In this document: positions 1 to 7,877 of the stretch, in pieces
Layout of the letters: the number at the start of each line of letters is the position of its first letter
How positions within the stretch are numbered: position 1 is the first letter of the stretch
Origin: Candidatus Cohnella colombiensis
Lineage (GTDB): Bacteria; Bacillota; Bacilli; Paenibacillales; Paenibacillaceae
Assembly (NCBI GenBank): GCA_029203125.1
Contig: CP119317.1
Location: 3,596,001-3,660,000, forward strand
DNA: 64,000 bases
Direction of reading: 5' to 3'
Made by a program: the position numbers and the translations under genes
The notes under the pieces: model-generated
Database searches by the model: none
Seen by the model: only the letters and a program-made list of their open reading frames with translations
Told to the model about the DNA's origin: nothing

Positions 1-73
1 GTATAACAAGCGAAGCTATGGGTTTGGAACCGTTGTGGGATTGCCGGCTAGAATGATATCAGGAGGAGCTGAC

Positions 74-1252
74 ATGGAACCAGTTATCGGACTGGATGTG
101 GCAAAAGGCGCGAGTGTATTTCAAGCGTTCGTGAAGCGTAATGAGGTGTGTGGAAAGTCGGTAACAATTCGGCATACCGAGGAAGGGTTCGGACGACTTG
201 GCGAAGTGATACGCACGCTTGAGGAACAAACGGGTAACCGAGCGGTTGTGGTTTTGGAGGCAACAGGGCACTATCATCGCATCGTTATAGCCTATTTGGA
301 GCGTATGGAAATTACGCACTTCATCGTTAATCCGCTATTATCTAAACGTTCGAAGAGCGCACAGTTACGTAAGGTGAAAACAGATGCAGCGGATGCCTGG
401 CATTTGGCCGAAATGTATTACAGAGGGGACGTGAAGCCTCATCGAACCTGGAACGAGTGCTACACGGAGTTGCAACACATAACAAGGCAACACGAGTTCG
501 TGACCTCACTGTACGTGCAAGCAAAGCTTAATATGCGTGCTTTATTAGATCAGGTATTCCCAACCTATGAGGGGGTGTTTTCGGATCTTTTCTCCGCGAC
601 AGCTCTCACTACGTTGCAGATGTGCTTATCCGATCAAACTTTAGAATGGGACGAAGCCATTCGTAAACAAGCGAGTAAATCTCGTTCTGCATCGTGGATC
701 TGCACGAAAATTGAGCATCTAGAGTTTATTTATCGACAATGGAAAGAGAACAAGAATAGCCCTACTCAGATGCAGATGCTGAAAAGCATGGTGTCGTTGC
801 TTCTTTCCATGCAGGAGCAAATCGAGGTGATCGAGGACCAGATAAGACAACTAGCCGGAGAACTACCGGAAGTGGAGTTAATAAAAAGTATTCCGGGCAT
901 AGGTGATAAGCTTGCTGCAGCCATTATTTCAGAAATTGGAGACGCGCAACAGTTCCAAGATCCGAAGCAACTCGTGGCGTTTGCGGGGCTAGATCCAGGT
1001 GTTCATAGTTCAGGTCAGTTTGTGGCCACAAGCAGTCGAATAACAAAACGGGGCTCCAAACGGCTTCGCCGGGCATTATTTCTAGCCGTACAATGTGGAT
1101 TAAGACGTGACGCCAACGCGAAATTAAAAGCCTACTACGATAAGAAAAGAAAAGAGGGCAAGCCCTACAAGGTGACGGTGATTGCTTGCGCCAACAAGCT
1201 ATTGCATCACATTTACGCCATCTTGAAGAAAGGCCAGCCCTACCAACCATAA
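74..1252 (+). CDS. IS110-family transposase (DEDD recombinase)
   Basis: Catalyses insertion and excision of the IS element. The N-terminal RuvC-like DEDD domain is visible: an early Asp in IGLDVAKG, Glu in VVLEATGHYH and the pair in KTDAADAWHLA. The C-terminal Tnp_20 domain shows the helix-hairpin-helix IPGIGDKLAAAIISEIGD and the region GLDPGVHSSGQF...RGSKRLRRAL with the conserved Ser. An ATG at 35 is in frame, but ATG 74 has an AGGAGGAG ribosome site 5-12 bases upstream and begins directly at the DEDD domain, giving 392 residues, a usual length for the family. No frameshift or internal stop, so it looks functional. Work on IS621 shows such recombinases use a bridge RNA from a non-coding end of the element. 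Confidence 0.93.
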   Translation: MEPVIGLDVAKGASVFQAFVKRNEVCGKSVTIRHTEEGFGRLGEVIRTLEEQTGNRAVVVLEATGHYHRIVIAYLERMEITHFIVNPLLSKRSKSAQLRKVKTDAADAWHLAEMYYRGDVKPHRTWNECYTELQHITRQHEFVTSLYVQAKLNMRALLDQVFPTYEGVFSDLFSATALTTLQMCLSDQTLEWDEAIRKQASKSRSASWICTKIEHLEFIYRQWKENKNSPTQMQMLKSMVSLLLSMQEQIEVIEDQIRQLAGELPEVELIKSIPGIGDKLAAAIISEIGDAQQFQDPKQLVAFAGLDPGVHSSGQFVATSSRITKRGSKRLRRALFLAVQCGLRRDANAKLKAYYDKKRKEGKPYKVTVIACANKLLHHIYAILKKGQPYQP

Positions 1253-1440
1253 TCCATATTTATCCAAAATCCTCCACGACCATGGAGGTTATTTGGTATG
1301 CAGTAAAAGTATATCAGCTAGATACATGTAAGCCAAGGGATTAAATGTTGACAAGTATTAGCTGGTTTCCGGTTGTTGTTGAAATCGTGAAATTTGAAGA
1401 GGTAACCCCTTAACAAGGTAATTTCACGATTTCAAAGACA
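1253..1440 (+). ncRNA. candidate IS110/IS1111-type structured 3' non-coding region
   Basis: Directly after the transposase stop, a hairpin at 1264-1296 has arms CCTCCA/TGGAGG extended by CCAAA/TTTGG. A second, 13-bp perfect hairpin has arms GAAATCGTGAAAT (1381-1393) and its complement (1421-1433), enclosing a small CCTT/AAGG stem. In the IS1111 subgroup of IS110 the guide (bridge) RNA is encoded downstream of the transposase, so this is where it would lie. That it is a bridge RNA is inference; target and donor guide loops were not identified. Confidence 0.3.
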
Positions 1441-1568
1441 AACGCTTCGCTCCTACAGGAGATACATACCCTCTTTTCTTTATCGATTTATCTAAGGTGA
1501 ACCTAGAGGTCGGGTGATTTTACCTCGCCCACAATCTGCTCAAGTAAGTAGCGATTGGCCACAAACGG

Positions 1569-1607
1569 AGAGTGGAGAAACAGGAATGATCCCTGTTTCT
1601 CCACTCT
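1569..1607. terminator. strong 16-bp hairpin, probable terminator
   Basis: Perfect 16-bp arms (1569-1584 and 1592-1607, AGAGTGGAGAAACAGG and complement) around a 7-base loop. It lies between the IS element and the convergent FMN reductase gene. T-runs on either side are weak, so direction is uncertain. Confidence 0.6.
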
Positions 1608-1705
1608 ATTTGTGTAATACGTTCATTTTTCATGAAAGCGAGCTATCTTGCCAGTGAGTTAACTTCTTTTGGGACACCCCCGGAGGTTATACAGACATTT
1701 GAATA

Positions 1706-2245
1706 TTATCTCAAAGTTTTTAATGCACCGCTCCAAGCAAGCACTTGGTCAAGCATGCCATTAACATTGGTAAGATGCAGATCAGCTGGTTTGAAAACAG
1801 TTCCGTTCTCAAAATCAGTAAATAGTGACAATGCTGGATGTACACGAACATCCGCTACTAACAATTCCGCCAAGATTCCACGTAAGTGCTCAGCTGCACG
1901 AGCCCCACCCACGGAACCATAGCTAACAATACCAGCTGCTTTATTGTTCCATGCATCACGCGCATAATCGAGTGCATTTTTCAACGCTCCTGATATACTG
2001 TGGTTGTATTCTTGAACGATAAATACGAAGCCATCTAAGCTTGCAAGCTTTGCATTCCATGCTGTCGCTTGTTCTGTAGCATCGACCTCCCCCAAAAGTG
2101 GTAGCTTATAGGTTGCGATATCTACGATTTCATAATTAGCATCGTTGCGTTTATCAGCGATACTTTTTACCCATTCTCCGACTTGTGGACTTACACGTCC
2201 TTGTCGAGTACTTCCTAAGATAATTCCGATTGCTAAATTACCCAC
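1706..2245 (-). CDS. NAD(P)H-dependent FMN reductase, flavodoxin-like fold
   Basis: A 179-residue enzyme of the NADPH-dependent FMN reductase family (PF03358; ChrR/YieF/azoreductase-like), which reduces flavin or quinone-type substrates in the cytosol. Visible: the phosphate-binding loop GSTRQGRVSPQ near residue 12, the flavin-contact segment EYNHSISGALKNALDY (about 98-113) and YGSVGGARAAEHLR (about 127-140). The start is GTG at 2245 with GGAGG ten bases upstream. The next gene on the strand is a DUF4386 membrane protein 75 bases upstream, so co-transcription is possible. Substrate cannot be told from sequence. Confidence 0.9.
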   Translation of the reverse strand: MGNLAIGIILGSTRQGRVSPQVGEWVKSIADKRNDANYEIVDIATYKLPLLGEVDATEQATAWNAKLASLDGFVFIVQEYNHSISGALKNALDYARDAWNNKAAGIVSYGSVGGARAAEHLRGILAELLVADVRVHPALSLFTDFENGTVFKPADLHLTNVNGMLDQVLAWSGALKTLR

Positions 2246-2320
2246 TTATTTTTTTCCTCCTGATTAGTTGATTTTTGAAATCTTGAAGATCCCATTTCCT
2301 ATTATGTTTAAAGTTAAAGG

Positions 2321-2995
2321 CTAATATTCAAACCGTTCTTCTTGGAATGCGCGAAGATTGAATCCCTTAACAATTATCCATACGGGAAACACGATTTCGA
2401 ATATCGCTCCTGGAACATACAGAATGGGCCCGATATCTTTGCCGAAAATCGACAGACAGCCGCTCGTGAGCAATGCTGCATAGCCGATGAAACCGATGAC
2501 TGACAAAAATCGTGGAACCAGTCTCGATCGATACAGGACATTACAAAGCAACAAGCTACCCAAGCTCAGCACGATCATGGCCATTTGAAAGAGCACAGAA
2601 TTCGCTTCTAACAATAAATTTCCTATCGTTTCAAAGGATGAACCCTTGGAAGCACCTAAGGGGATATAATCTTTGCTCAGCGTGATAAGTACTAGCGGAA
2701 CGATTGCACTTATAATAAGTAGTGCAGACTCCAGTATCCGGGATCCGAAGTACCCCAGCGCAAACGCTTCGTTATGCTTCTTTAAGATGGGGTACAGAAG
2801 CATGGCAATCCCAACCACCGCCATGGCGTTTATTAACTCCAATAACGATCCCCAAAACACGTTAGTTCGGTCCGGATATAGATTGGTGAGGAAATCTGGG
2901 CGATTTAGCACGTGATCCAGAAGTCCATTTCCTATCATGTAAGTACCCGTCGACACCAGAAACAATACCCCTGCCACTCTTGCAATCTTATTCAT
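2321..2995 (-). CDS. DUF4386 family integral membrane protein
   Basis: A 224-residue protein with about six hydrophobic segments, for example residues 7-23, 50-68, 86-108, 133-152, 162-182 and 190-212. The N-terminal pattern MNKIARVAGVLFLVSTGTYMIG and the GYFGSRILESALLI segment match the DUF4386 family, of unknown function. The ATG at 2995 follows a clear AGGGGAGAT ribosome site. The upstream neighbour on the same strand is a MalT-like LuxR regulator; DUF4386 genes are often found beside regulators, so it may be a target, but nothing in the sequence proves that. Confidence 0.85.
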   Translation of the reverse strand: MNKIARVAGVLFLVSTGTYMIGNGLLDHVLNRPDFLTNLYPDRTNVFWGSLLELINAMAVVGIAMLLYPILKKHNEAFALGYFGSRILESALLIISAIVPLVLITLSKDYIPLGASKGSSFETIGNLLLEANSVLFQMAMIVLSLGSLLLCNVLYRSRLVPRFLSVIGFIGYAALLTSGCLSIFGKDIGPILYVPGAIFEIVFPVWIIVKGFNLRAFQEERFEY

Positions 2996-3060
2996 GTTTA
3001 TCTCCCCTTGGCTAATTTATAAGCAGTATAGCGCCAAGAGGATAGTGGACTGTAGACACT

Positions 3061-5208
3061 TTAGTGTGGTTTACGTGTGTTAGGGAACAAATTCAACTCA
3101 CCAGCACGGGCGATCGCTTCCGTGCGTCTTTGCACCTGGAGTTTTTCGAAAATTCTGCGATTGTGCCCTTTGACCGTGTCCAAGGCCAAAAAGAGTTTCT
3201 CGCCGATTTCCCTGTTCGAGAGCCCCTTAGCGATGAGCTCGAGCACTTCGACTTCTCGCTGGCTGAGCGACTCGATCAGGTTGCTCTTCATTCCGCGTTT
3301 GCTCACTCGCTCCAAACCAGATTGTGCTTCTCGGAGAGCTGGAAGCGGCAGATCGCCACCTAGGCGTAGAGCTTCTTGGTAATATTCTAACGCCGAACTA
3401 GCCCTATTTTCAGCTTCCTCTATTTGACCTAGTCCAATCATGGCCATTACAGCCATCAGTTGATGACCCATCATCAGGCTATTCGATATGACTTCGTTAT
3501 AGGCCTCACGAGCGGTCGAATGATCTCCGCACCTCTGGCAAGCGACGCCCAGCATCCAAGCGGCTGCCGTCCGAATGGCGATATTGTCCGGTCGCAAATA
3601 CGAGAGCGCACGGCGTGATTGGACGATAACATTGTCAATCCCTTGATTTCCGCTTATCCATACATCGCTTGTAGGTGCAATCAGTCCGACAAGATCATCT
3701 GTCTTGTCATCAGTCCTCGTGTTTTTCATAGCGGCTTCAGCTACCTGTAATTTTCGATCAGCACCGTCAGAATTGCCGGTCAACACCAATGATGCCAAAG
3801 TAGCCCGAGTCGCAGCGATCAGTCCGATTAGGTCCCTGACACGGGCATCCTGTTCCGCATCTGCCAAGGCCAACTCCGCCACTCGCAGCTTGTGTTCGAT
3901 GCCCGTCAGCTTACCCGCAATCAGTAGGGCTGAACCATACATCACCCACAACGCAGGTCTGGCATCCAATTCCGCCGCAGGCAATGACTCTAACCAGTTC
4001 AGCGAAATGGCTGCAGCACCGCGAAGATGCAACGGCATTCCTTTGCCTTCGAGCAGACGTGCTGAGCGCTCGATGTCATGGGATTCCACGGCATGGCGAA
4101 ACGCTTCGACTTCCAAGCCATTGTTTTCATACCAGTCACTTGCTCGTTTATGAAATTCCGCGATATTGCTTCCATCGAGACTTTCCTGCAGCCTTTTGCG
4201 GAGTAAATCGGCAAACAAATGATGGTAGCGGTACCAATGCCGTTCATTGTCCAAGGGCACGACGAATAAGTTGTTGCGTTCAAGATCCATTAAAGTTTTT
4301 TTACCTGAAACTGCAGGATCGAGCATAACGTCATCGCAAAGAGACCCACACATACGGTCGAGGATCGATGTGCGTAGCAAAAAGGTTTGAACGGCTTCGG
4401 GTAGCCGCTGCAGGACTTCTTCTATCAGATAATCTAGCACGAAATGATGGCTTCCGGCGAAAGTCTGAATGAGCCGCTCAGCGTCATGATCTCCCTGGAT
4501 GGAAAGTGCAGCCAAATGCAAACCCGCAACCCAGCCTTCGGTGCGTGATTCCAACGATGATACTTTATCCAACGACAGGTTAAGACCCATGATACGATTC
4601 AAAAAATCTTCTGATTCGGAGAGAGTAAATCTGATGTCGGCTGCTCGCAGCTCGGTCAATTGATCCCGAACCCGCAATCGTGCTAATGGAATACTCGGGC
4701 CCTCGCGGGTCGTCATGACAAGGTGCATCTGAGCGGGAAGATGGTCCAGCAGGAAGAAAACAGCATCATCGACCGACTTCGAATTCACCACATGATAATC
4801 GTCAAGAACAAGTATGAAAGGAGTCGGAATGGCCGCGATCTCATTAAGAAGAGCGGTAAGGATCGACTCGATCGGTGGCAGTTGGGGAGTTTGAAGCACA
4901 GCAAGTACGCCTTCTCCTATATTCTCCTCAAGTGTCTGTAGAGAAGAGATCATACAGGTTAAAAAGCGTGTAAGTTCGCTGTCCCCTTCTTCGAGCGACA
5001 GCCATGCGGCCGGCCGGTCGCAGTCGGCGAGCCATTCACAAACTAAAGTCGTTTTGCCATAGCCCGCGGGTGCGGAAATTAGGGAAAACTTGCGGTATAA
5101 ACCCTTGCTGAGCCTTTCGGTCAATCGTGGTCGGAGAACCGCTTTCGGCCGAGGTGTCGGGATATAAAGTTTAGTAGCCATAATAAGGTCAGACATATTT
5201 TCAACCAT
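3061..5208 (-). CDS. MalT-like LuxR-family ATP-dependent transcriptional regulator
   Basis: A 715-residue STAND-type regulator. The N-terminus LYIPTPRPKAVLRPRL is typical, followed by Walker A APAGYGKTT (46-54) and Walker B LVLDDYH (133-139), a winged-helix/TPR-like middle part and a C-terminal LuxR helix-turn-helix (LSQREVEVLELIAKGLSNREI...TVKGHNRRIFEKL, about 645-700). MalT relatives are usually 850-900 residues, so this one has a shortened helical sensor region. Starts at 5208 or the internal ATG at 5196 are both possible; the latter has GGATGG at good spacing. The inducer is unknown. It lies upstream of the DUF4386 and FMN reductase genes on the same strand, which could be its regulon. 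Confidence 0.9.
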   Translation of the reverse strand: MVENMSDLIMATKLYIPTPRPKAVLRPRLTERLSKGLYRKFSLISAPAGYGKTTLVCEWLADCDRPAAWLSLEEGDSELTRFLTCMISSLQTLEENIGEGVLAVLQTPQLPPIESILTALLNEIAAIPTPFILVLDDYHVVNSKSVDDAVFFLLDHLPAQMHLVMTTREGPSIPLARLRVRDQLTELRAADIRFTLSESEDFLNRIMGLNLSLDKVSSLESRTEGWVAGLHLAALSIQGDHDAERLIQTFAGSHHFVLDYLIEEVLQRLPEAVQTFLLRTSILDRMCGSLCDDVMLDPAVSGKKTLMDLERNNLFVVPLDNERHWYRYHHLFADLLRKRLQESLDGSNIAEFHKRASDWYENNGLEVEAFRHAVESHDIERSARLLEGKGMPLHLRGAAAISLNWLESLPAAELDARPALWVMYGSALLIAGKLTGIEHKLRVAELALADAEQDARVRDLIGLIAATRATLASLVLTGNSDGADRKLQVAEAAMKNTRTDDKTDDLVGLIAPTSDVWISGNQGIDNVIVQSRRALSYLRPDNIAIRTAAAWMLGVACQRCGDHSTAREAYNEVISNSLMMGHQLMAVMAMIGLGQIEEAENRASSALEYYQEALRLGGDLPLPALREAQSGLERVSKRGMKSNLIESLSQREVEVLELIAKGLSNREIGEKLFLALDTVKGHNRRIFEKLQVQRRTEAIARAGELNLFPNTRKPH

Positions 5209-5344
5209 CCTGCTCGTTAGCTTATGATCGAATCAAGCCTATTTGGGGACATCTATCCTATTCGTGATCTTACCTCAGGACCCCTTCTTTCGGCTTTTTG
5301 GCAAGGCACGTGAGGAGAATCTGTTCGAGTCTACTTGAGAACAA

Positions 5345-5381
5345 AAAAGCCTCTCACTGTTAGACACGCTAACATTGAGAG
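5345..5381 (-). terminator. rho-independent terminator of the chemotaxis receptor gene
   Basis: Arms CTCTCAcTGTTAG (5351-5363) and CTAACAtTGAGAG (5369-5381). On the minus strand the stem is followed by GCTTTTTTG, a proper U-run. It sits 37 bases past the receptor stop codon. Confidence 0.85.
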
Positions 5382-5417
5382 ACTTCGATTGTTAACAGGA
5401 AAACTAGGTCGGGGCGA

Positions 5418-6866
5418 TCAGTTCGTGAGGGCTTTGAGTTTGCCGGTCAGGTCACTAAGTTGGCGGATGCTATCCACGATATCGCCAACCCGATTGTTTT
5501 GCTCTTCGGCGCTTGCCAGCACTTGCTCAACGGAAGCTGAGGATTGTTCGGTGACCGAAGCGACGTAGGTCATTTCGTCCATGACCGTATGCGAGGAAGC
5601 TTGCAATTGTTCGTTCATCGCTCGCAAATTTTCCGCCTGTTCCAATACTTCTGCGGTATTATCGTTGATTTTCGCGAACAGCTGCTCGACGTTGCTGGTG
5701 ACAACAATGCCGGATTCCGAGACCTTTCGGCCGTCATCTACCATTTGAGCCGCCAACTGCACTTTGCTCCGAATCACATTGAGAATTTCCGTAATTTCCG
5801 ATGACGCGTCTTGTGAATGCTGCGCAAGCTTGCGGATTTCAGTGGATACGACGGAGAAACCTTTGCCGTGTTCCCCCGCCCTTGCAGCTTCAATGGACGC
5901 ATTTAGGGATAAAATATTCGTTTGATCGGCAATATCCGAAATAGCCACCACGATATCGCCGATTTTGTTATTTTGCTCGTTGACTTCGCTCATGACTGTG
6001 GACGTATCGTAAACGATGCGGGCGATGTCGTTCATCGTACTGGACAGGACGTCCATCTGTTCTTTCCCTTGTGAAGTCATATCCGCCGTTTCGCGGGATT
6101 TACCACTCATTAAGGATGAAGCTTGGTTCGTCTTAACGACCGTTTCGTTCACATCTTGCAATGCGGTCGTGATGTCGGAAACGCTGGTCGCTTGCGTCTC
6201 GATTCCTCCGGCCAATTGTTGGAACGCGAGCACGAGCTCATTGGCGATTTTGCCGGTTGCCCCTGCGCTTTCTTGAATGCTCGAATTGGATGCATCCAAT
6301 ATTTCAACCGACTGTTTGACTTCATCCAGCACTTTGACCGTTTCTTTCCTGGACGTTTCGGACTCCGCGCTACTAATCTCCACGCGCTTCACCATCTTGC
6401 TTCCAATCCGGCTTTGCGCGATCAGTGCGGCCGTGACCAGGATGATAAAGACGTTCAAACCTATGACGTCCGCCTCTTGATATGAATCTTTCGTAACTAG
6501 AAAGTAATTCGTCATCGCGACGGCTAACACACCGCTCACCAACAACGGTCTATAATTGTGATACAACGATACAATCGCCAAGCTGAAGTATAGAATGAGT
6601 ATATTGCTAATCGAGGTTGTCGATTGGATAAAGAAAAAGGATATGACTCCCAATCCCACTGCGATCAAGTACATGACATAAGGAATTCCTTTCTTCACCA
6701 CCGTCATAACGGTGCATACCACAGCTACGGGCAAACCTGTCATTAACAAAATAATAATCGTGTCCAGGCTGCTGTAGGCTCCTCCGATACCAAGAAGCAG
6801 ACTACCCCAAACCAAATAGACCATCAACTTGTTCCTTTGGTGCAACTCCAAGCTCTGTTCGTTCAT
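5418..6866 (-). CDS. methyl-accepting chemotaxis protein with polytopic membrane domain
   Basis: A 482-residue receptor. Residues about 14-160 hold roughly six hydrophobic segments with no sizeable extracellular loop, so it probably senses membrane or intracellular state rather than an external ligand. The cytoplasmic half is the MCP signalling coiled coil, with the hairpin tip around IVVAISDIADQTNILSLNASIEAARAGEHGKGFSVVSTEIRKLA and flanking Ser/Thr/Glu/Gln-rich heptads that would be methylation helices. No HAMP domain is obvious. The ATG at 6866 follows GGAGAGGGAAC. It stands alone, without che genes nearby, so it must work with a chemotaxis complex encoded elsewhere. Confidence 0.92.
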   Translation of the reverse strand: MNEQSLELHQRNKLMVYLVWGSLLLGIGGAYSSLDTIIILLMTGLPVAVVCTVMTVVKKGIPYVMYLIAVGLGVISFFFIQSTTSISNILILYFSLAIVSLYHNYRPLLVSGVLAVAMTNYFLVTKDSYQEADVIGLNVFIILVTAALIAQSRIGSKMVKRVEISSAESETSRKETVKVLDEVKQSVEILDASNSSIQESAGATGKIANELVLAFQQLAGGIETQATSVSDITTALQDVNETVVKTNQASSLMSGKSRETADMTSQGKEQMDVLSSTMNDIARIVYDTSTVMSEVNEQNNKIGDIVVAISDIADQTNILSLNASIEAARAGEHGKGFSVVSTEIRKLAQHSQDASSEITEILNVIRSKVQLAAQMVDDGRKVSESGIVVTSNVEQLFAKINDNTAEVLEQAENLRAMNEQLQASSHTVMDEMTYVASVTEQSSASVEQVLASAEEQNNRVGDIVDSIRQLSDLTGKLKALTN

Positions 6867-7011
6867 GATGTCAGTTCCCTCTCCAAAGTAAAGTTATGAA
6901 GCCTTACATCTCAAATAGAGCCTTACTAAAAACAGTCATGGAATATTTATCTACCATCTTATTGTCATACTATCATAGACATTTTCTTTACAAAAGACAT
7001 TTATTGTATCT

Positions 7012-7221
7012 TCATAGCAAAGCAAAAAACCTCCTAAAATTCAAAAAAACATCTTTCTTTTCGTTAAGAATTCCCCTGATGTCTCTACAGGCTATTTCTT
7101 GATTCGTGTAACCTTTCACTAACAGTTCCACCACTTCTTTTCCCCGCTTGGATAGCATCTTCATACCCTCATTCTGCTGTAATATGATACACAACGTATC
7201 TTTTTCTGTACAAATAGCCAA
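7012..7221 (-). pseudogene. remnant of a LuxR-type helix-turn-helix
   Basis: A 69-codon ORF contains LSKRGKEVVELLVKGYTNQEIA, which matches the first half of a LuxR helix-turn-helix. The recognition helix that should follow (TVKxHxxxIxxKL) is absent in all three frames and replaced by low-complexity sequence. It is probably a decayed regulator fragment. The surrounding gap 6867-7273 has no other convincing gene; a short ATACAA-T-TTGTAT palindrome at 7247-7259 precedes the ribosome site of the next gene. Confidence 0.4.
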
Positions 7222-7273
7222 ATAAACACTATATTATAGTTGATTGATACAATTTGTATTGGGGTGAATAAAC

Positions 7274-7852
7274 ATGACAAAGGTAAGGACCTATTTCTTG
7301 GTGATCATGATAGTCATCTTGTTAGGAATCGGATCCGGTACAACAGCCATTGCTGCGACGATAACCGAAGACTCTCCAACATCAAACTATAATGTTTATC
7401 TGAAATTGGATGGAATTTGTGGTGAATCGAAGGCTGTTCGATACGCAAATTGGATCGAACTCAGCGGTGTCGAGTTCAATGTTTCGAATTCCTTTTCCGC
7501 CACCGCATCTGGAGCAGGGGGAGCTACGGGCAAGGCCGAGATGGATCAGTTTGTGATATCGAAAGCTTACGATTGTTCTTCTATCCCCCTCATGATGGAT
7601 TCGCTATCCGGCAAGCATATTAAAAACGGTCAATTAGTATTCGTCAGACCGAGCAGTGACCAATCTATTCCTGTTTTGAAGATAGATCTCGACAATGTTA
7701 CCATCGTCAATTATCAATTTTCGATGATGAATGAAACTGTGTCGTTTCAAGTTGGTTCCATCCAATTCAGCTACACGGCGCAAGATGACAAAGGTGGGAA
7801 AAAACTTCCGATCCAGGGCGGTTGGGATTTTATCGCGAATCAAATGAAATAG
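7274..7852 (+). CDS. secreted Hcp-family (type VI tube-like) protein
   Basis: A 192-residue protein with a signal peptide (residues 1-28, hydrophobic core TYFLVIMIVILLGIGSG, likely cleavage after AIA). The mature part aligns over its whole length with Hcp (PF05638): VYLKLDGICGES, a WIELSGVEFNVS strand, GKAEMDQFVISKAYD, LMMDSLSGKHIKNGQLVFVRP, LKIDLDNVTIVNYQ, VSFQVGSIQFSY and the C-terminal GGWDF. Hcp normally forms hexameric rings of the Gram-negative type VI secretion tube and has no signal peptide; here it is exported by a Gram-positive and no other type VI gene is in the window. It is 25 bases ahead of an SLH-anchored surface protein and probably co-transcribed. The ATG at 7274 follows GGGGTGA. 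Function unknown; a surface-layer or extracellular ring or tube role is inference. Confidence 0.75.
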   Translation: MTKVRTYFLVIMIVILLGIGSGTTAIAATITEDSPTSNYNVYLKLDGICGESKAVRYANWIELSGVEFNVSNSFSATASGAGGATGKAEMDQFVISKAYDCSSIPLMMDSLSGKHIKNGQLVFVRPSSDQSIPVLKIDLDNVTIVNYQFSMMNETVSFQVGSIQFSYTAQDDKGGKKLPIQGGWDFIANQMK

Positions 7853-7877
7853 GTAAAAGCGATAAGGGAGTGGGCTC

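Larger units (their letters stand above)
1..1440 (+). mobile_element. IS110-family insertion sequence, ends not resolved
   Basis: The transposase at 74-1252 is an intact IS110-type enzyme. IS110 elements usually lack long terminal inverted repeats and make no obvious target duplication, so the ends cannot be fixed from one copy. Only 73 bases lie upstream in the window, so the left end may be outside. The right end probably lies in the structured stretch after 1252; 1440 is a guess. Confidence 0.5.

Noticed and set aside
3704..4328. Plus-strand frames of 114-149 codons inside the MalT-like gene
   Set aside because: The minus-strand gene is a full, motif-complete regulator; these are antisense shadows.
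6896..7102. Plus-strand 68-codon frame upstream of the Hcp-like gene
   Set aside because: No ribosome site or protein-like pattern; the opposite strand carries a recognisable LuxR fragment.
7274..7852. Calling a complete type VI secretion system from the Hcp-like gene
   Set aside because: No sheath, baseplate, VgrG or ClpV genes are in the window, and the protein carries a signal peptide.
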